Assembly: GCA_043777595.1 (NCBI GenBank)
Contig: JAYWHT010000077.1
Span: 1-64,000 of the forward strand
Direction: 5' to 3'
DNA from: JAYVJH01 sp043777595
GTDB lineage: Bacteria; Bacteroidota; Bacteroidia; Cytophagales; Spirosomataceae
Length of the DNA: 64,000 nt
Part shown: piece after piece, positions 50,633 to 59,652 of the stretch
How the letters are laid out: every line of letters starts with the position of its first letter
How positions within the stretch are numbered: the stretch's first letter is position 1
Notes under the pieces: generated by a model
The model's input: the letters and a program-made list of their open reading frames with translations, nothing else
Told to the model about the DNA's origin: nothing
Database searches by the model: none
Position numbers and translations under genes: made by a program

Positions 50633-52654
50633 ATGTCTGCATATCCTCATTTATTACAACCGCTCGACTTGGGCTTTACAACACTAAAAAACCGTGTACT
50701 GATGGGTTCGATGCACACGGGCTTAGAAGAGTCAGAAAATGGTTTTGAAAAACTCGCTGCTTTTTATGCCGAGCGAGCCAAAGGTGGCGTAGGACTAATT
50801 GTTACAGGCGGCATCGCCCCCGATTTGTTTGGTACTGTTATGCCCAAAGCCGCCCGCATGACCAACAGCCGACACGTGCAATCGCATCTCAAAATCACGA
50901 AGGCAGTACACGATGAAGGTGGCAAAATATGTATGCAAATCTTGCACGCTGGCCGATACGCCTATCAGCCTTGGTCGGTTGCGCCGAGTGCCATTCAGGC
51001 CCCTATCAATCCTTTTAAACCTTGGGCGTTGCCTACTTGGGGAGTCGAAACGACCATCAATCACTACATAGACTCGGCGGCATTGGCCAAAGAAGCAGGC
51101 TATGACGGAGTCGAGGTAATGGGGTCGGAAGGGTATTTAATCAACCAATTTATAGCTGCCAAAACCAATAAAAGAACTGATAAATGGGGCGGAAGTTTCG
51201 AGAACAGAATCCAGTTTCCGATCAATATCGTGCGGGGTATTAGAGAGCGAGTAGGCACAGATTTTATAATTATTTATAGGCTGTCGATGCTTGACTTGGT
51301 CGAAGAAGGCAGTACTTGGGAAGAAGTAGAACATTTGGCCAAAGAAATTGAAAAAGCAGGAGCAACCATCATCAATACAGGCATTGGTTGGCACGAAGCA
51401 CGAGTACCGACCATTGCCACCATGGTACCACGGGCAGGTTTTGCATGGGTAACGAAACGATTGATGGGCAAACTCAACATTCCGCTCATTACTACCAACC
51501 GCATCAATACACCCGAAATAGCCGAGCAAGTACTGGCCGAAGGTTGCGCTGATATGGTATCGATGGCAAGGCCGTTTTTGGCCGATGCCAACTTTGTAGC
51601 CAAAGCCATAGACAACCGAGCCGACGAAATCAATACTTGTATTGGCTGCAATCAGGCTTGTTTAGACCATACTTTCCAGCAAAAAATAGCCAGTTGTTTG
51701 GTCAATCCAAGAGCTTGCCACGAAACAGAATGGAATTATTTGCCAACCACAAAAAAGAAAAAAATAGCCGTAGTGGGCGCAGGCCCAGCAGGATTGGCCA
51801 CAGCAACCATATCTGCACAGCGAGGCCACGAGGTACATTTGTACGATGCCGCTGCCGAAATTGGAGGGCAGTTTAATATGGCCAAACAAATACCAGGTAA
51901 GGAAGAGTTTTATGAAACAATACGGTATTTTGACAAACAAATACAACTAACTGGCGTACAACTTCACCTAAAAACAAAGGTGGACGTAGATTTTTTATTG
52001 GCTCAAAAATTTGATGAAATCGTACTGGCAACGGGTGTAGCACCACGAACTCCCAAAATAGAAGGCATCAATCACCCAATGGTACTATCTTATGTTGATG
52101 TACTAAAACACAAAGCGACTGTTGGCAAACGAGTAGCACTGATTGGTGCGGGCGGCATTGGTTTTGATGTAGCCGAATACCTCTCGCACGAGGGCGAGTC
52201 CACAGCACTCAATACTGCGGCTTTTATGAAAGAATGGGGTGTGGACATGGCTTATCAGAACGCTGGCGCAATGGCACTACCCGAGAGCGCACCCTCGCCC
52301 CGAACTATATATCTATTGCAACGAACAAAAGGCAAACTGGGCGAAAAATTAGGAAAAACCACAGGCTGGATTCACCGCAGTAGCCTCAAAAAGAAAAGGG
52401 TAAAAATGCTCGATGGCTTGCAATATGACAGAATAGACGATGCTGGCTTGCATATTACGATTGACAACAAGCCAGAGCTTTTGGAGGTGGACAACGTCAT
52501 AATTTGTGCAGGACAAGAGCCACTCAACGCTTTCTTAGAACCACTCAAACAAGCAGGTGTGTCGGTTCATATCATTGGTGGAGCATTTGCGGCCATGGAG
52601 TTAGATGCCAAAGTGGCTATTGAGCAAGGCTCTAAACTGGCAGCAGCGTTATAG
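50633..52654 (+). CDS. fadH: NADPH-dependent 2,4-dienoyl-CoA reductase
   Basis: A 673-residue FadH-type flavoprotein that reduces 2,4-dienoyl-CoA during beta-oxidation of unsaturated fatty acids. The N-terminal old-yellow-enzyme barrel (about 1-330) binds FMN. Four cysteines ligate a 4Fe-4S cluster (Cys336, 339, 343, 355). The C-terminal half binds FAD and NADPH (KKIAVVGAGPAGLATA, then KRVALIGAGGIGFDVAEYL). Length is typical. The stop codon lies inside a 51-base hairpin that should terminate the gene. Confidence 0.95.
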   Translation: MSAYPHLLQPLDLGFTTLKNRVLMGSMHTGLEESENGFEKLAAFYAERAKGGVGLIVTGGIAPDLFGTVMPKAARMTNSRHVQSHLKITKAVHDEGGKICMQILHAGRYAYQPWSVAPSAIQAPINPFKPWALPTWGVETTINHYIDSAALAKEAGYDGVEVMGSEGYLINQFIAAKTNKRTDKWGGSFENRIQFPINIVRGIRERVGTDFIIIYRLSMLDLVEEGSTWEEVEHLAKEIEKAGATIINTGIGWHEARVPTIATMVPRAGFAWVTKRLMGKLNIPLITTNRINTPEIAEQVLAEGCADMVSMARPFLADANFVAKAIDNRADEINTCIGCNQACLDHTFQQKIASCLVNPRACHETEWNYLPTTKKKKIAVVGAGPAGLATATISAQRGHEVHLYDAAAEIGGQFNMAKQIPGKEEFYETIRYFDKQIQLTGVQLHLKTKVDVDFLLAQKFDEIVLATGVAPRTPKIEGINHPMVLSYVDVLKHKATVGKRVALIGAGGIGFDVAEYLSHEGESTALNTAAFMKEWGVDMAYQNAGAMALPESAPSPRTIYLLQRTKGKLGEKLGKTTGWIHRSSLKKKRVKMLDGLQYDRIDDAGLHITIDNKPELLEVDNVIICAGQEPLNAFLEPLKQAGVSVHIIGGAFAAMELDAKVAIEQGSKLAAAL

Positions 52655-52701
52655 ACAAAAAGGAAGCCTTCGCTTTGAGCGAAGGCTTCCTTTTTGTCTA
52701 T
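52651..52701. terminator. Long perfect hairpin, family member 4; bidirectional terminator
   Basis: A perfect 24-base stem (arms 52651-52674 and 52678-52701) closed by a TTG loop, containing AGGAAGCCTTCGCT and its complement with flanking A and T tracts. It begins at the fadH stop codon and ends 31 bases before the convergent minus-strand gene ends. It is the longest stem of the family. Confidence 0.8.
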
Positions 52702-52731
52702 CTAACTATCTTCTTGGCAAAGTAAACTATC

Positions 52732-53646
52732 CTACCCTTTTTCACGTCGTCCTATTCCCCAAAATCCACGACGACTGCCTCTATTGTTTTGGCTGGCGGG
52801 TGTCTTTACTCTTTTGGGACGGTCTAAATTATAATCAAAAATACCAACCCTTATACCTGCCGTTAGGTTTAGTCCGCTCAACTGGCTGGCCGTTGGGGTT
52901 GGTAGAAGTGCTGTTGTGGTAGTCGAAGTTGCCGTTTCTTTCATCACCGAGGGTACTATTCGGTAGCTTGCACCCACAAAAACCCGAGCATACCGCAAAA
53001 CGTTGGCTTCGATATTTATACCAGGCTGAATAACGACAAAACTAACATTGTTGCCATTGCGTCTGTTCATCTCATTTCTATCGTTTCTGTCATTTCTACT
53101 ACCCAATCCGTTTCTTCTACCGCTATTGCTAACCGAATCGACACTGGCCATACCGCCACCAATCAACAACGGAAACGAAACATGAACTGCCGCATTGGGT
53201 TTGGGAGTGTATTCTAAAAGTAGGCCACCATAACCGTTTCTCAAACTCAACAATTTGGCTGCATTGATGGCCGTAGGGGCAAAACTATTGTTGGCCGTGC
53301 CATAAGCTGCCGCACCAATACCCCATTTTTTGTTGATGTGCAATAGCCATGATGCGCCTGCCATAGGCGTAAACTGCCCAGCCAACATACTGTACTGAGC
53401 ATTTGAGCCAAACGATAACCCAATATACTTTACTGTTTTTTGGCCGTTTTTATTCACTCCCGAAAACAATGTTTGCATTTTGTTTTCATCAACTTTTGGC
53501 TGCGGTTGCGTTGCTGGTTGTGTTTGTACTTCTACAACGGGCTTGGGGCTTTCGGGTACTGCTTGTGGTTCGGTAGTTTGCCCAAAAGCGACGGAAGTAA
53601 AAAATAGTGCGGTGGCAAGGCTTGCCATTGATTTGTTGATTTGCAT
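52732..53646 (-). CDS. Exported beta-rich envelope protein with low-complexity insert
   Basis: A 304-residue exported protein (signal peptide cleaved near VAFGQ, residue 23). A Pro/Gln/Val-rich linker (about 25-55) precedes a beta-barrel-like body (YIGLSFGSNAQYSMLAGQFTPMAGASWLLHI). An unusual insert near residues 185-200 is made of Arg, Asn and Asp repeats (RNDRNDRNEMNRRN), and the C-terminal tail is Arg-rich (NNRGSRRGFWGIGRREKG). The repeat may vary in copy number between strains. Function unknown. Confidence 0.6.
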   Translation of the reverse strand: MQINKSMASLATALFFTSVAFGQTTEPQAVPESPKPVVEVQTQPATQPQPKVDENKMQTLFSGVNKNGQKTVKYIGLSFGSNAQYSMLAGQFTPMAGASWLLHINKKWGIGAAAYGTANNSFAPTAINAAKLLSLRNGYGGLLLEYTPKPNAAVHVSFPLLIGGGMASVDSVSNSGRRNGLGSRNDRNDRNEMNRRNGNNVSFVVIQPGINIEANVLRYARVFVGASYRIVPSVMKETATSTTTTALLPTPTASQLSGLNLTAGIRVGIFDYNLDRPKRVKTPASQNNRGSRRGFWGIGRREKG

Positions 53647-53800
53647 AATATTTGTAATGGTAAATTAAAAGAAAATTGTTTTCAGTCTGCTTACCATTAC
53701 GAACAATCAATAGATAGTGTTGCAAAGTACATGAATTTATTTTTGAAGTAAGCCGATTTTACAATAACTAATCACAAAATCATCAAGGAATAGAGATTCG

Positions 53801-53832
53801 TTTGTTCTATCCAAAAAAAAGCCGTAATTTTG
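53801..53832 (+). promoter_or_regulatory. Bacteroidota-type promoter of guaB
   Basis: TTTG (53801-53804), a 20-base spacer and TAATTTTG (53825-53832) give an exact match to both consensus elements. The start codon is 28 bases downstream. Confidence 0.85.
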
Positions 53833-53859
53833 ACGGGCAAATAACAAACCGCTATTTGC

Positions 53860-55329
53860 ATGCTCACAGATTCAAAGTTTCTTTACGAAGCACTCACCTA
53901 CGACGACGTTCTGCTCGTACCAGCCTACTCTGAGGTTCTACCAAGAGACACCCAAACCCAGACGCAACTCACTCGTAACATTAGGCTCAATGTACCGCTG
54001 CTGTCGGCAGCCATGGACACCGTTACCGAGTATCAATTGGCCATAGCGATGGCGCAAGAAGGTGGCATTGGTATTATTCACAAAAACATGAGTATCGCCG
54101 ACCAAGCCGCACAAGTCCGCAAGGTCAAACGCTCGCAGTCGGGTATGATTGTAGATCCCATAACGCTACCTACCGATGCCACATTGGCCGATGCCCTCCG
54201 CATCATGGCTGAGTTTAAAATTGGTGGTATTCCTGTTGTTGATGGCGACAATGTTTTGGTTGGAATTGTAACCAATCGTGATTTGCGTTTTCAGAAACAG
54301 TTGGACAAAAAAGTGGTTGATATAATGACCAAAGACAATCTGATAACGGCCAATGAGGGTATTGCTTTGAGCGATGCCGAGAGTATTTTGCAAGAATATA
54401 AAATCGAAAAACTACCCGTAGTCGATAAAAATCACCGATTGGTTGGCCTCGTTACCTACCGAGACATCATCAAGCGCAAAGACCACCCTAATGCCTGCAA
54501 AGACGAAATCGGGCGGTTGCGTGTGGGTGCAGCAGTAGGCGTAACGCCCGACCTGCTCGAACGCATCGCTGCTCTCGTCAAAGTTGGCGTGGACGTTGTG
54601 AGTATTGACACAGCTCATGGCCACTCAAAAGGTGTCATCGAAGCCCTCGAAAATGTAAAAGCCCAATACCCCAACTTGGAGGTGATAGTTGGCAACGTAG
54701 CCACTGGCGAAGGTGCAAAAGCGCTGGCCGACGCGGGCGCAGATGCCATCAAAGTAGGCGTTGGGCCAGGTAGCATCTGCACCACTCGTATCATTGCGGG
54801 TATTGGCGTACCACAACTCTCGGCAGTTTATGAAGCATCAAAAGCCGTACTTGGCACTGGCGTACCGATTATTGCCGACGGGGGCATTAGGTATTCGGGT
54901 GATATTGTCAAGGCCATTGCCGCTGGTGCAAGTACAATTATGATAGGCTCGCTGTTGGCAGGAACAGACGAAGCCCCAGGCGAGGAAATATTGTACGAAG
55001 GTCGTCGCTTTAAGAGTTACCGAGGCATGGGGTCTGTTGAGGCCATGGAAGACGGCTCGAAAGACCGCTATTTTCAAGATGCCGAAGACGACATCAAAAA
55101 GCTCGTCCCCGAGGGCATAGTAGGCCGTGTGCCATACAAAGGCAAAGTATCAGGTATTATTTATCAACTCGTAGGCGGCCTCAAAGCTGGTATGGGTTAT
55201 TGTGGTGCTGGCGATATTGAAGCCCTCAAAGCCGCTAAGTTTATCAGAATAACAACGGCAGGCTCACGTGAAAGCCACCCACACGACATTCAGATAGCAA
55301 GAGAAGCACCCAACTATACGGCCAAATAG
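53860..55329 (+). CDS. guaB: Inosine-5'-monophosphate dehydrogenase
   Basis: A 489-residue enzyme that oxidises IMP to XMP, the first committed step of GMP synthesis. The (beta/alpha)8 barrel is interrupted by two CBS domains (about 95-210, ALRIMAEFKIGGIPVVDGDN and EYKIEKLPVVDKNHRLVGLV). The catalytic loop is GVGPGSICTTR with Cys307, and the flap contains KSYRGMGSVEAM. Length is typical. The gene is monocistronic with a perfect promoter. A 10-base inverted repeat (55341-55350 and 55374-55383) lies between it and the convergent methyltransferase gene. Confidence 0.97.
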   Translation: MLTDSKFLYEALTYDDVLLVPAYSEVLPRDTQTQTQLTRNIRLNVPLLSAAMDTVTEYQLAIAMAQEGGIGIIHKNMSIADQAAQVRKVKRSQSGMIVDPITLPTDATLADALRIMAEFKIGGIPVVDGDNVLVGIVTNRDLRFQKQLDKKVVDIMTKDNLITANEGIALSDAESILQEYKIEKLPVVDKNHRLVGLVTYRDIIKRKDHPNACKDEIGRLRVGAAVGVTPDLLERIAALVKVGVDVVSIDTAHGHSKGVIEALENVKAQYPNLEVIVGNVATGEGAKALADAGADAIKVGVGPGSICTTRIIAGIGVPQLSAVYEASKAVLGTGVPIIADGGIRYSGDIVKAIAAGASTIMIGSLLAGTDEAPGEEILYEGRRFKSYRGMGSVEAMEDGSKDRYFQDAEDDIKKLVPEGIVGRVPYKGKVSGIIYQLVGGLKAGMGYCGAGDIEALKAAKFIRITTAGSRESHPHDIQIAREAPNYTAK

Positions 55330-55371
55330 TTATTGAGTTGTTGAGTGATTGAGTGGGTGGACAGTCTGAAC

Positions 55372-56661
55372 TTAATCACTCAATTCTCCAAAAACAAATG
55401 TACCCCCGCCTTGCCAGTTTACTGACTTACTGATGCCTGTTGGGTCGCCACGGATTACGTTTTGTAGCCTGACAGTGCAGTCATTGTCTTTATAGTCAGT
55501 TTGTTCTATGCCAACGTACTGCCGCCCGAGCTTGTGTGCAACGGCGGCAGTTGTACCACTTCCCAAAAAAAAATCTAATACCAAGTCCTGCGGGTCGGTT
55601 GTCATTTCGATGATTCGTTTCAAGAGTTTTTCTGGTTTTTTGCCATTCGGAAACTTAATACCGCCCTCGGTAGCTGCTGTTGTACCAATGTCCACCCAGA
55701 GGTCTGAGGCCAGTACTCCAAAATAGTTTTTGCCGTTTTCTGTTACAATTCGCTCACGCAGTGGCACAAGCGAGCCGCCATCATAGACCAAAACAGTTTG
55801 ATTTTTGGTATTTATAAATTCTTCGACCACACCGTTAATCTTATTGGTCTCCGCAAAAATTTTGAACTTTGCACCCGCTTTTTTTATATTTTTTTCTAAC
55901 GAATAAATAGCTGCTGCATTGGCCAAACAATATTTTTCGAGGTCAGAGTCATTAGTAAAATATTTAGTTAGATTTTTTACTTCAAACTGGTTATCTGTTT
56001 TTTTTACTTCGTATTTGTAATTAAAATTATAATTGGTTTTGGTATAAAAAGGCTTGAATCTAAACGAGGGCGATTTGGTATAAAACAAAATATGTTCTTT
56101 GACCTTAAACAACCGCTCACCCCGCTTGACGTTAATGGCATTGACACCACTTTCGGTACTTGACTTGATAACGATATTTTCTCTAAAACTCTGACGGCCA
56201 AATAGTTCATCGCACAATACTTTTAGATAAGCCTGCTCTGCGTCGTCGGTCTGAATAAAAATAGCACCGTTGTCAGCCAATAACTGCCAAGCGATTTCTA
56301 AACGATTTTTCATAAAACTCAACCACGTAGCATGGCCAAAACTATCCTGATACTGAAAATCAGCGTTACCCGTGTTGTAGGGAGGGTCAATATAAATGAG
56401 TTTAACTTTACCTTTGAACTGTTCCAAAAGCGTATTCATCACCAGCAGATTATTGCCTCTTACTATCAGATTATCAGTCGGCAAATAGCTATCTGTCTCG
56501 CTTAGACCATCGGCATCAAATCGTTTCAGATTGGCAATTGTTCTGGTTTTGGATAAAATATCAGTCTGGTCAAGCGTCCATTTTCCATTTGAATCTTGTA
56601 CCAAAATTTCATTTTTATTAGGCCAATCCAATACTATTTCTGTCTTTTCTGAAAACACCAT
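55372..56661 (-). CDS. Beta-class adenine-specific DNA methyltransferase (type III Mod-like), orphan
   Basis: A 429-residue N6-adenine methyltransferase. The catalytic motif DPPY (residues 92-95, LIYIDPPYNTGN) comes before the SAM-binding motif (DFFLGSGTTAAVAHKLG near 365-380), the order of the beta class that includes type III Mod subunits. The variable middle (about 150-330) should contain the target-recognition domain. The C-terminus is short (VNWQGGGTFVFGELSD) compared with most full-length type III Mod proteins. No restriction (Res) gene lies next to it. It may be a solitary epigenetic methylase or a remnant of a restriction system. Confidence 0.88.
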   Translation of the reverse strand: MVFSEKTEIVLDWPNKNEILVQDSNGKWTLDQTDILSKTRTIANLKRFDADGLSETDSYLPTDNLIVRGNNLLVMNTLLEQFKGKVKLIYIDPPYNTGNADFQYQDSFGHATWLSFMKNRLEIAWQLLADNGAIFIQTDDAEQAYLKVLCDELFGRQSFRENIVIKSSTESGVNAINVKRGERLFKVKEHILFYTKSPSFRFKPFYTKTNYNFNYKYEVKKTDNQFEVKNLTKYFTNDSDLEKYCLANAAAIYSLEKNIKKAGAKFKIFAETNKINGVVEEFINTKNQTVLVYDGGSLVPLRERIVTENGKNYFGVLASDLWVDIGTTAATEGGIKFPNGKKPEKLLKRIIEMTTDPQDLVLDFFLGSGTTAAVAHKLGRQYVGIEQTDYKDNDCTVRLQNVIRGDPTGISKSVNWQGGGTFVFGELSD

Positions 56662-56697
56662 TTTTTAATTTTGATTATCTGCCAAAGTATACCGCTC

Positions 56698-57699
56698 TTA
56701 TCCAGGGTCGGACTCTGCCCCTGTTTTGCTTCTGAGCAATCCTCTAAATACTTCTTTGACTGTTGCTCCTTGATTGACGACCCTAAAAACTTCGTGGGTG
56801 ATGGGCATTTCGATATTGTATTTTTTGGCCAATTCTATTACTACACCACAAGTTTTGACACCCTCGGCCACCATCGACATTTCGGCGATAATATCTTGCA
56901 AACTACGCCCCATACCCAACTGTAAGCCCACATAACGGTTGCGGCTCAGTGGGCTGGTGCAGGTTGCAATCAAGTCGCCCATACCTGCCAAGCCCGAAAA
57001 TGTCATTGGTTTACCACCCAATGCCATACCCAACCGAGTAAGTTCGGCAAGTCCTCGAGTAATAATCGCTGCACGGGTGTTGTCGCCTGCACCTACGCCA
57101 TCGCCCATGCCTACTGCAATAGCTATTACATTTTTGAGCGCACCTGCCAGCTCACACCCAACTACATCGTCGTTGGTATAAACTCTAAACAAACCCGTTC
57201 TAATAATTTTTTGTAATGCCTTGGCAATTCGTTCGTCCACCATCGCTAACACTGCCGCTGCTGCTTGCCCCTGCATTATTTCTTTGGCAAGGTTCGGGCC
57301 AGTGAGTACACCGACAGGCCGATCTGGCAAGACCGACTCAATTACCTCCGTCATACGCATACACGTACCCTGCTCCAGACCTTTGGACAGACTTACGATA
57401 GGCACCCATGGCCTAATGTAGGGCTTTGCTTCTTCTAATACCGCCCGACTGCTCTGCGATGGCACACCCGTGATGACCACATCGGCATCTTGTAGCGTTT
57501 CTTTGAGCGACGTACTGGCTTTGAGATTTTCGCAGAGTGCAAAACCCGACAGATACTTTTCGTTGCGATGATACTTGTTTATATCCTCAACAGAGTTGGC
57601 ATCTCTGGCCCACATGATGGTTGGGCTATTTTTTGAAATCAGTGAAGCAACCGTAGTACCCCACGACCCTCCACCTAATATTCCGACTTTTAATGACAT
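56698..57699 (-). CDS. gpsA: NAD(P)-dependent glycerol-3-phosphate dehydrogenase
   Basis: A 333-residue enzyme that reduces dihydroxyacetone phosphate to sn-glycerol-3-phosphate, the backbone of phospholipids. The Rossmann motif VGILGGGSWGTTVA is at the N-terminus. SKGLEQG, LTGPNLAKEIMQG, the catalytic Lys region CELAGALKNVIAIAVGMGDG and FSGLAGMGDLIATC are all intact. It begins 14 bases after the DUF5615 gene, so a toxin-antitoxin pair sits at the head of its operon. The product could feed the acyltransferase fusion 2 kb away. Confidence 0.96.
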   Translation of the reverse strand: MSLKVGILGGGSWGTTVASLISKNSPTIMWARDANSVEDINKYHRNEKYLSGFALCENLKASTSLKETLQDADVVITGVPSQSSRAVLEEAKPYIRPWVPIVSLSKGLEQGTCMRMTEVIESVLPDRPVGVLTGPNLAKEIMQGQAAAAVLAMVDERIAKALQKIIRTGLFRVYTNDDVVGCELAGALKNVIAIAVGMGDGVGAGDNTRAAIITRGLAELTRLGMALGGKPMTFSGLAGMGDLIATCTSPLSRNRYVGLQLGMGRSLQDIIAEMSMVAEGVKTCGVVIELAKKYNIEMPITHEVFRVVNQGATVKEVFRGLLRSKTGAESDPG

Positions 57700-57713
57700 A
57701 ATGATTGTAAACT

Positions 57714-58058
57714 TTAACCATTTGATTTATAAACTCTAATTAACTGATTGGCAAAAACCCCTTTATTATTAACGATTTCAATATGCAGACTATTAGCAAA
57801 TGATTTAAAATCGGTACTTTCTGTACAAACCATAATGCCACAATGGTTCGGATTTATGCGATGAAGTTGTATAAAGTCTCTCCGATTGAGCGTGAGTAAA
57901 ATTCTATTTTGCTCCACTGCAAACTTTAAAACATCTTCGTCTGGAATACGCTGATTGGCATTACCAGCCTCCAAAGATGTTAGCACATCGTAACCGTAAT
58001 CACGAAGTAGTTTGACAATAGGTAGCGGAAAGTTTTCATTGACGTAGAATTTTTCCAT
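57714..58058 (-). CDS. DUF5615 PIN-like protein (probable toxin)
   Basis: A 114-residue PIN-like protein of the DUF5615 group. The family opening DEN-x-P appears here as NENFPLP (Asn7 in place of the usual Asp), followed by LLRDYGYDVLTSLEAGNANQRIPDEDVL and ILLTLNRRDFIQLH. The replaced first acid could reduce metal binding and nuclease activity. It is encoded 8 bases downstream of a DUF433 protein gene, the usual partner arrangement. Confidence 0.85.
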   Translation of the reverse strand: MEKFYVNENFPLPIVKLLRDYGYDVLTSLEAGNANQRIPDEDVLKFAVEQNRILLTLNRRDFIQLHRINPNHCGIMVCTESTDFKSFANSLHIEIVNNKGVFANQLIRVYKSNG

Positions 58059-58066
58059 AAAAACAA

Positions 58067-58402
58067 CTAAACATTAGTATTTTCTTGAATGTCTATATCA
58101 ATTTCTTTTTTATTTGCTCTGTAATATACCCAAGCATTGTTCAAATCTTGTTGGCTTAATGTTGGATACGCATCAAGTAAAGCCCTATTGTTCATATTCG
58201 ATTTTTTGAATGATACCAACGTCCAAACAGGAATACGAGTACGAATAATACAGGCACTGCCACCACACACACCTACTGTTTTTTCAATGCCTGGAAAAAC
58301 TTGTCCCAAATCTTTTGAGATAAAACTTAGCAACCTGATTTTGTTGGCCACAGATAGCTTTGAAATTAAAGACTCAAATTGATGATAAGCTGATGTTGTC
58401 AT
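58067..58402 (-). CDS. DUF433 family protein (probable antitoxin)
   Basis: A 111-residue protein. The central segment VCGGSACIIRTRIPVWTLVSF is the DUF433 motif (GxPxIxGTRIPVxxI-like), with a helix-turn-helix-like follow-up LLDAYPTLSQQDLNNAWVYY. In DUF433/DUF5615 modules it acts as the DNA-binding antitoxin and probably autoregulates the operon. It is the first gene of a run DUF433, DUF5615, gpsA, methyltransferase. Confidence 0.88.
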   Translation of the reverse strand: MTTSAYHQFESLISKLSVANKIRLLSFISKDLGQVFPGIEKTVGVCGGSACIIRTRIPVWTLVSFKKSNMNNRALLDAYPTLSQQDLNNAWVYYRANKKEIDIDIQENTNV

Positions 58403-58486
58403 GTTATGTGTTGAAATAAATTAGTTGCACGAATTTAAAGAAACATTTTCTAATATTTTTCGTTTCAAACATTTGCATCAACTGAT

Positions 58487-58783
58487 TCAATACGGAAAAA
58501 GTGTGGGGTTCGACAGTCTCAAGGCGTAGCATCTAAATTTATTTAAAGGGTTGTTAGTAATGGCACTGGCTAAGTACATTCGAGTCTCGGGCAAAAACCT
58601 GGCGTTCAGTGGTGTGCTTGAAACTTTTTCGTCGCCATAAAAACGGCGACAGTTGCATATGTCCTCCACGTCGCCACGCTCAAATACATGTTCGATTACA
58701 AAGTTGGCTTTGGTTTGATAGTTAATATTTTCAAATACTACGTCCCAAAAAATTCTTTTATTGAGTGTTGGTTTGTCTTGCAT
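58487..58783 (-). CDS. DUF6922-like small protein
   Basis: A 98-residue protein. The pattern IFWDVVFENINYQTKANFVI, then EHVFERGDVEDICNCRRFYG and a closing KFRCYALRLSNPTLFPY resembles the DUF6922 family as I remember it. In other genomes such proteins lie directly upstream of AbiEii-type nucleotidyltransferase toxins. No such toxin gene follows here; the next gene on this strand is the DUF433 antitoxin. It may be an orphan antitoxin or a remnant of a second module. Confidence 0.5.
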   Translation of the reverse strand: MQDKPTLNKRIFWDVVFENINYQTKANFVIEHVFERGDVEDICNCRRFYGDEKVSSTPLNARFLPETRMYLASAITNNPLNKFRCYALRLSNPTLFPY

Positions 58784-58893
58784 GGTTGATGATTAGGTTT
58801 GAAAATAAAAAAAGATTTTTTTGTAGATTTTGCATAAGTCCTGTCAGATACTACTATTCAATCACTTTCGCCCACCCCTTTTTCATAACCACT

Positions 58894-59637
58894 TTATTGC
58901 GGACTATTTATTTTTTGTGTCGTACTCTTGACAAATGATGTTACTACCGCAAACATAGCCCATAGTATGCCATTGATTAAAATCATTTTTGAGTCGGTTA
59001 ATGAGTTTTTATAAAATACAACGAAGGAAATATTTACAGAAAAATGAAACATGATAGAAACCAACAGATTATTGTTTGTCCTGTCTAATAGTCGTCTTAA
59101 TATAACTGATGCCGATGTTGTAAAAAGTAAGAACCCCAATAAAAAAAGTATTCCGTTTTTATAATGTCCTATGTGCCATAGTCCCCACATTAGTCCTGTG
59201 ATTATTGAGGATAGTTGTACCGAATATTTTTTTTCAAGATTTGGTTGTAAAAAACCCCTCCAACCAATTTCTTCACCAACGGCACCAATCAACATACCAA
59301 CCGATGATATTGGCAGACTTTGAAGTAAGTTTTGAGTCACCGAAGTTTTTAGGCCAAGAATTTTACAAATATAAAATCCGATACTAAATACTAAAATAGG
59401 CAACACCAATGCGGTTAGAGTTTGAAGTAAGCTGCTTTTCTCCAACCTAAAATTCAAAAAAGTCTTTGAAGAAGCGTAAATTAAAACGGTGATTATAACA
59501 GCAATTGACGGTGCTAATTGAGGTAACGTAACAATGTCAAAGCTAATTACCATTTGCTGCTGCCCCACGGCAAGTAATATTGTAGCTACGAAAGTTAGAA
59601 TGTAAAAAACAGTAAACTCCCATTTTATTTTGTTCAT
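58894..59637 (-). CDS. CPBP-family intramembrane glutamic endopeptidase
   Basis: A 247-residue membrane protein with about eight helices. CPBP/Abi motifs are present: GEEIGWRGFL (Glu-Glu-x3-Arg), LMWGLWHIGHY (His) and SIMFHFSVN (His). Members of this family process prenylated proteins in eukaryotes and act in bacteriocin immunity or maturation in some bacteria. It begins 15 bases after the acyltransferase fusion gene and is probably co-transcribed with it. Confidence 0.85.
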   Translation of the reverse strand: MNKIKWEFTVFYILTFVATILLAVGQQQMVISFDIVTLPQLAPSIAVIITVLIYASSKTFLNFRLEKSSLLQTLTALVLPILVFSIGFYICKILGLKTSVTQNLLQSLPISSVGMLIGAVGEEIGWRGFLQPNLEKKYSVQLSSIITGLMWGLWHIGHYKNGILFLLGFLLFTTSASVILRRLLDRTNNNLLVSIMFHFSVNISFVVFYKNSLTDSKMILINGILWAMFAVVTSFVKSTTQKINSPQ

Positions 59638-59652
59638 GATTGATTATTGATT

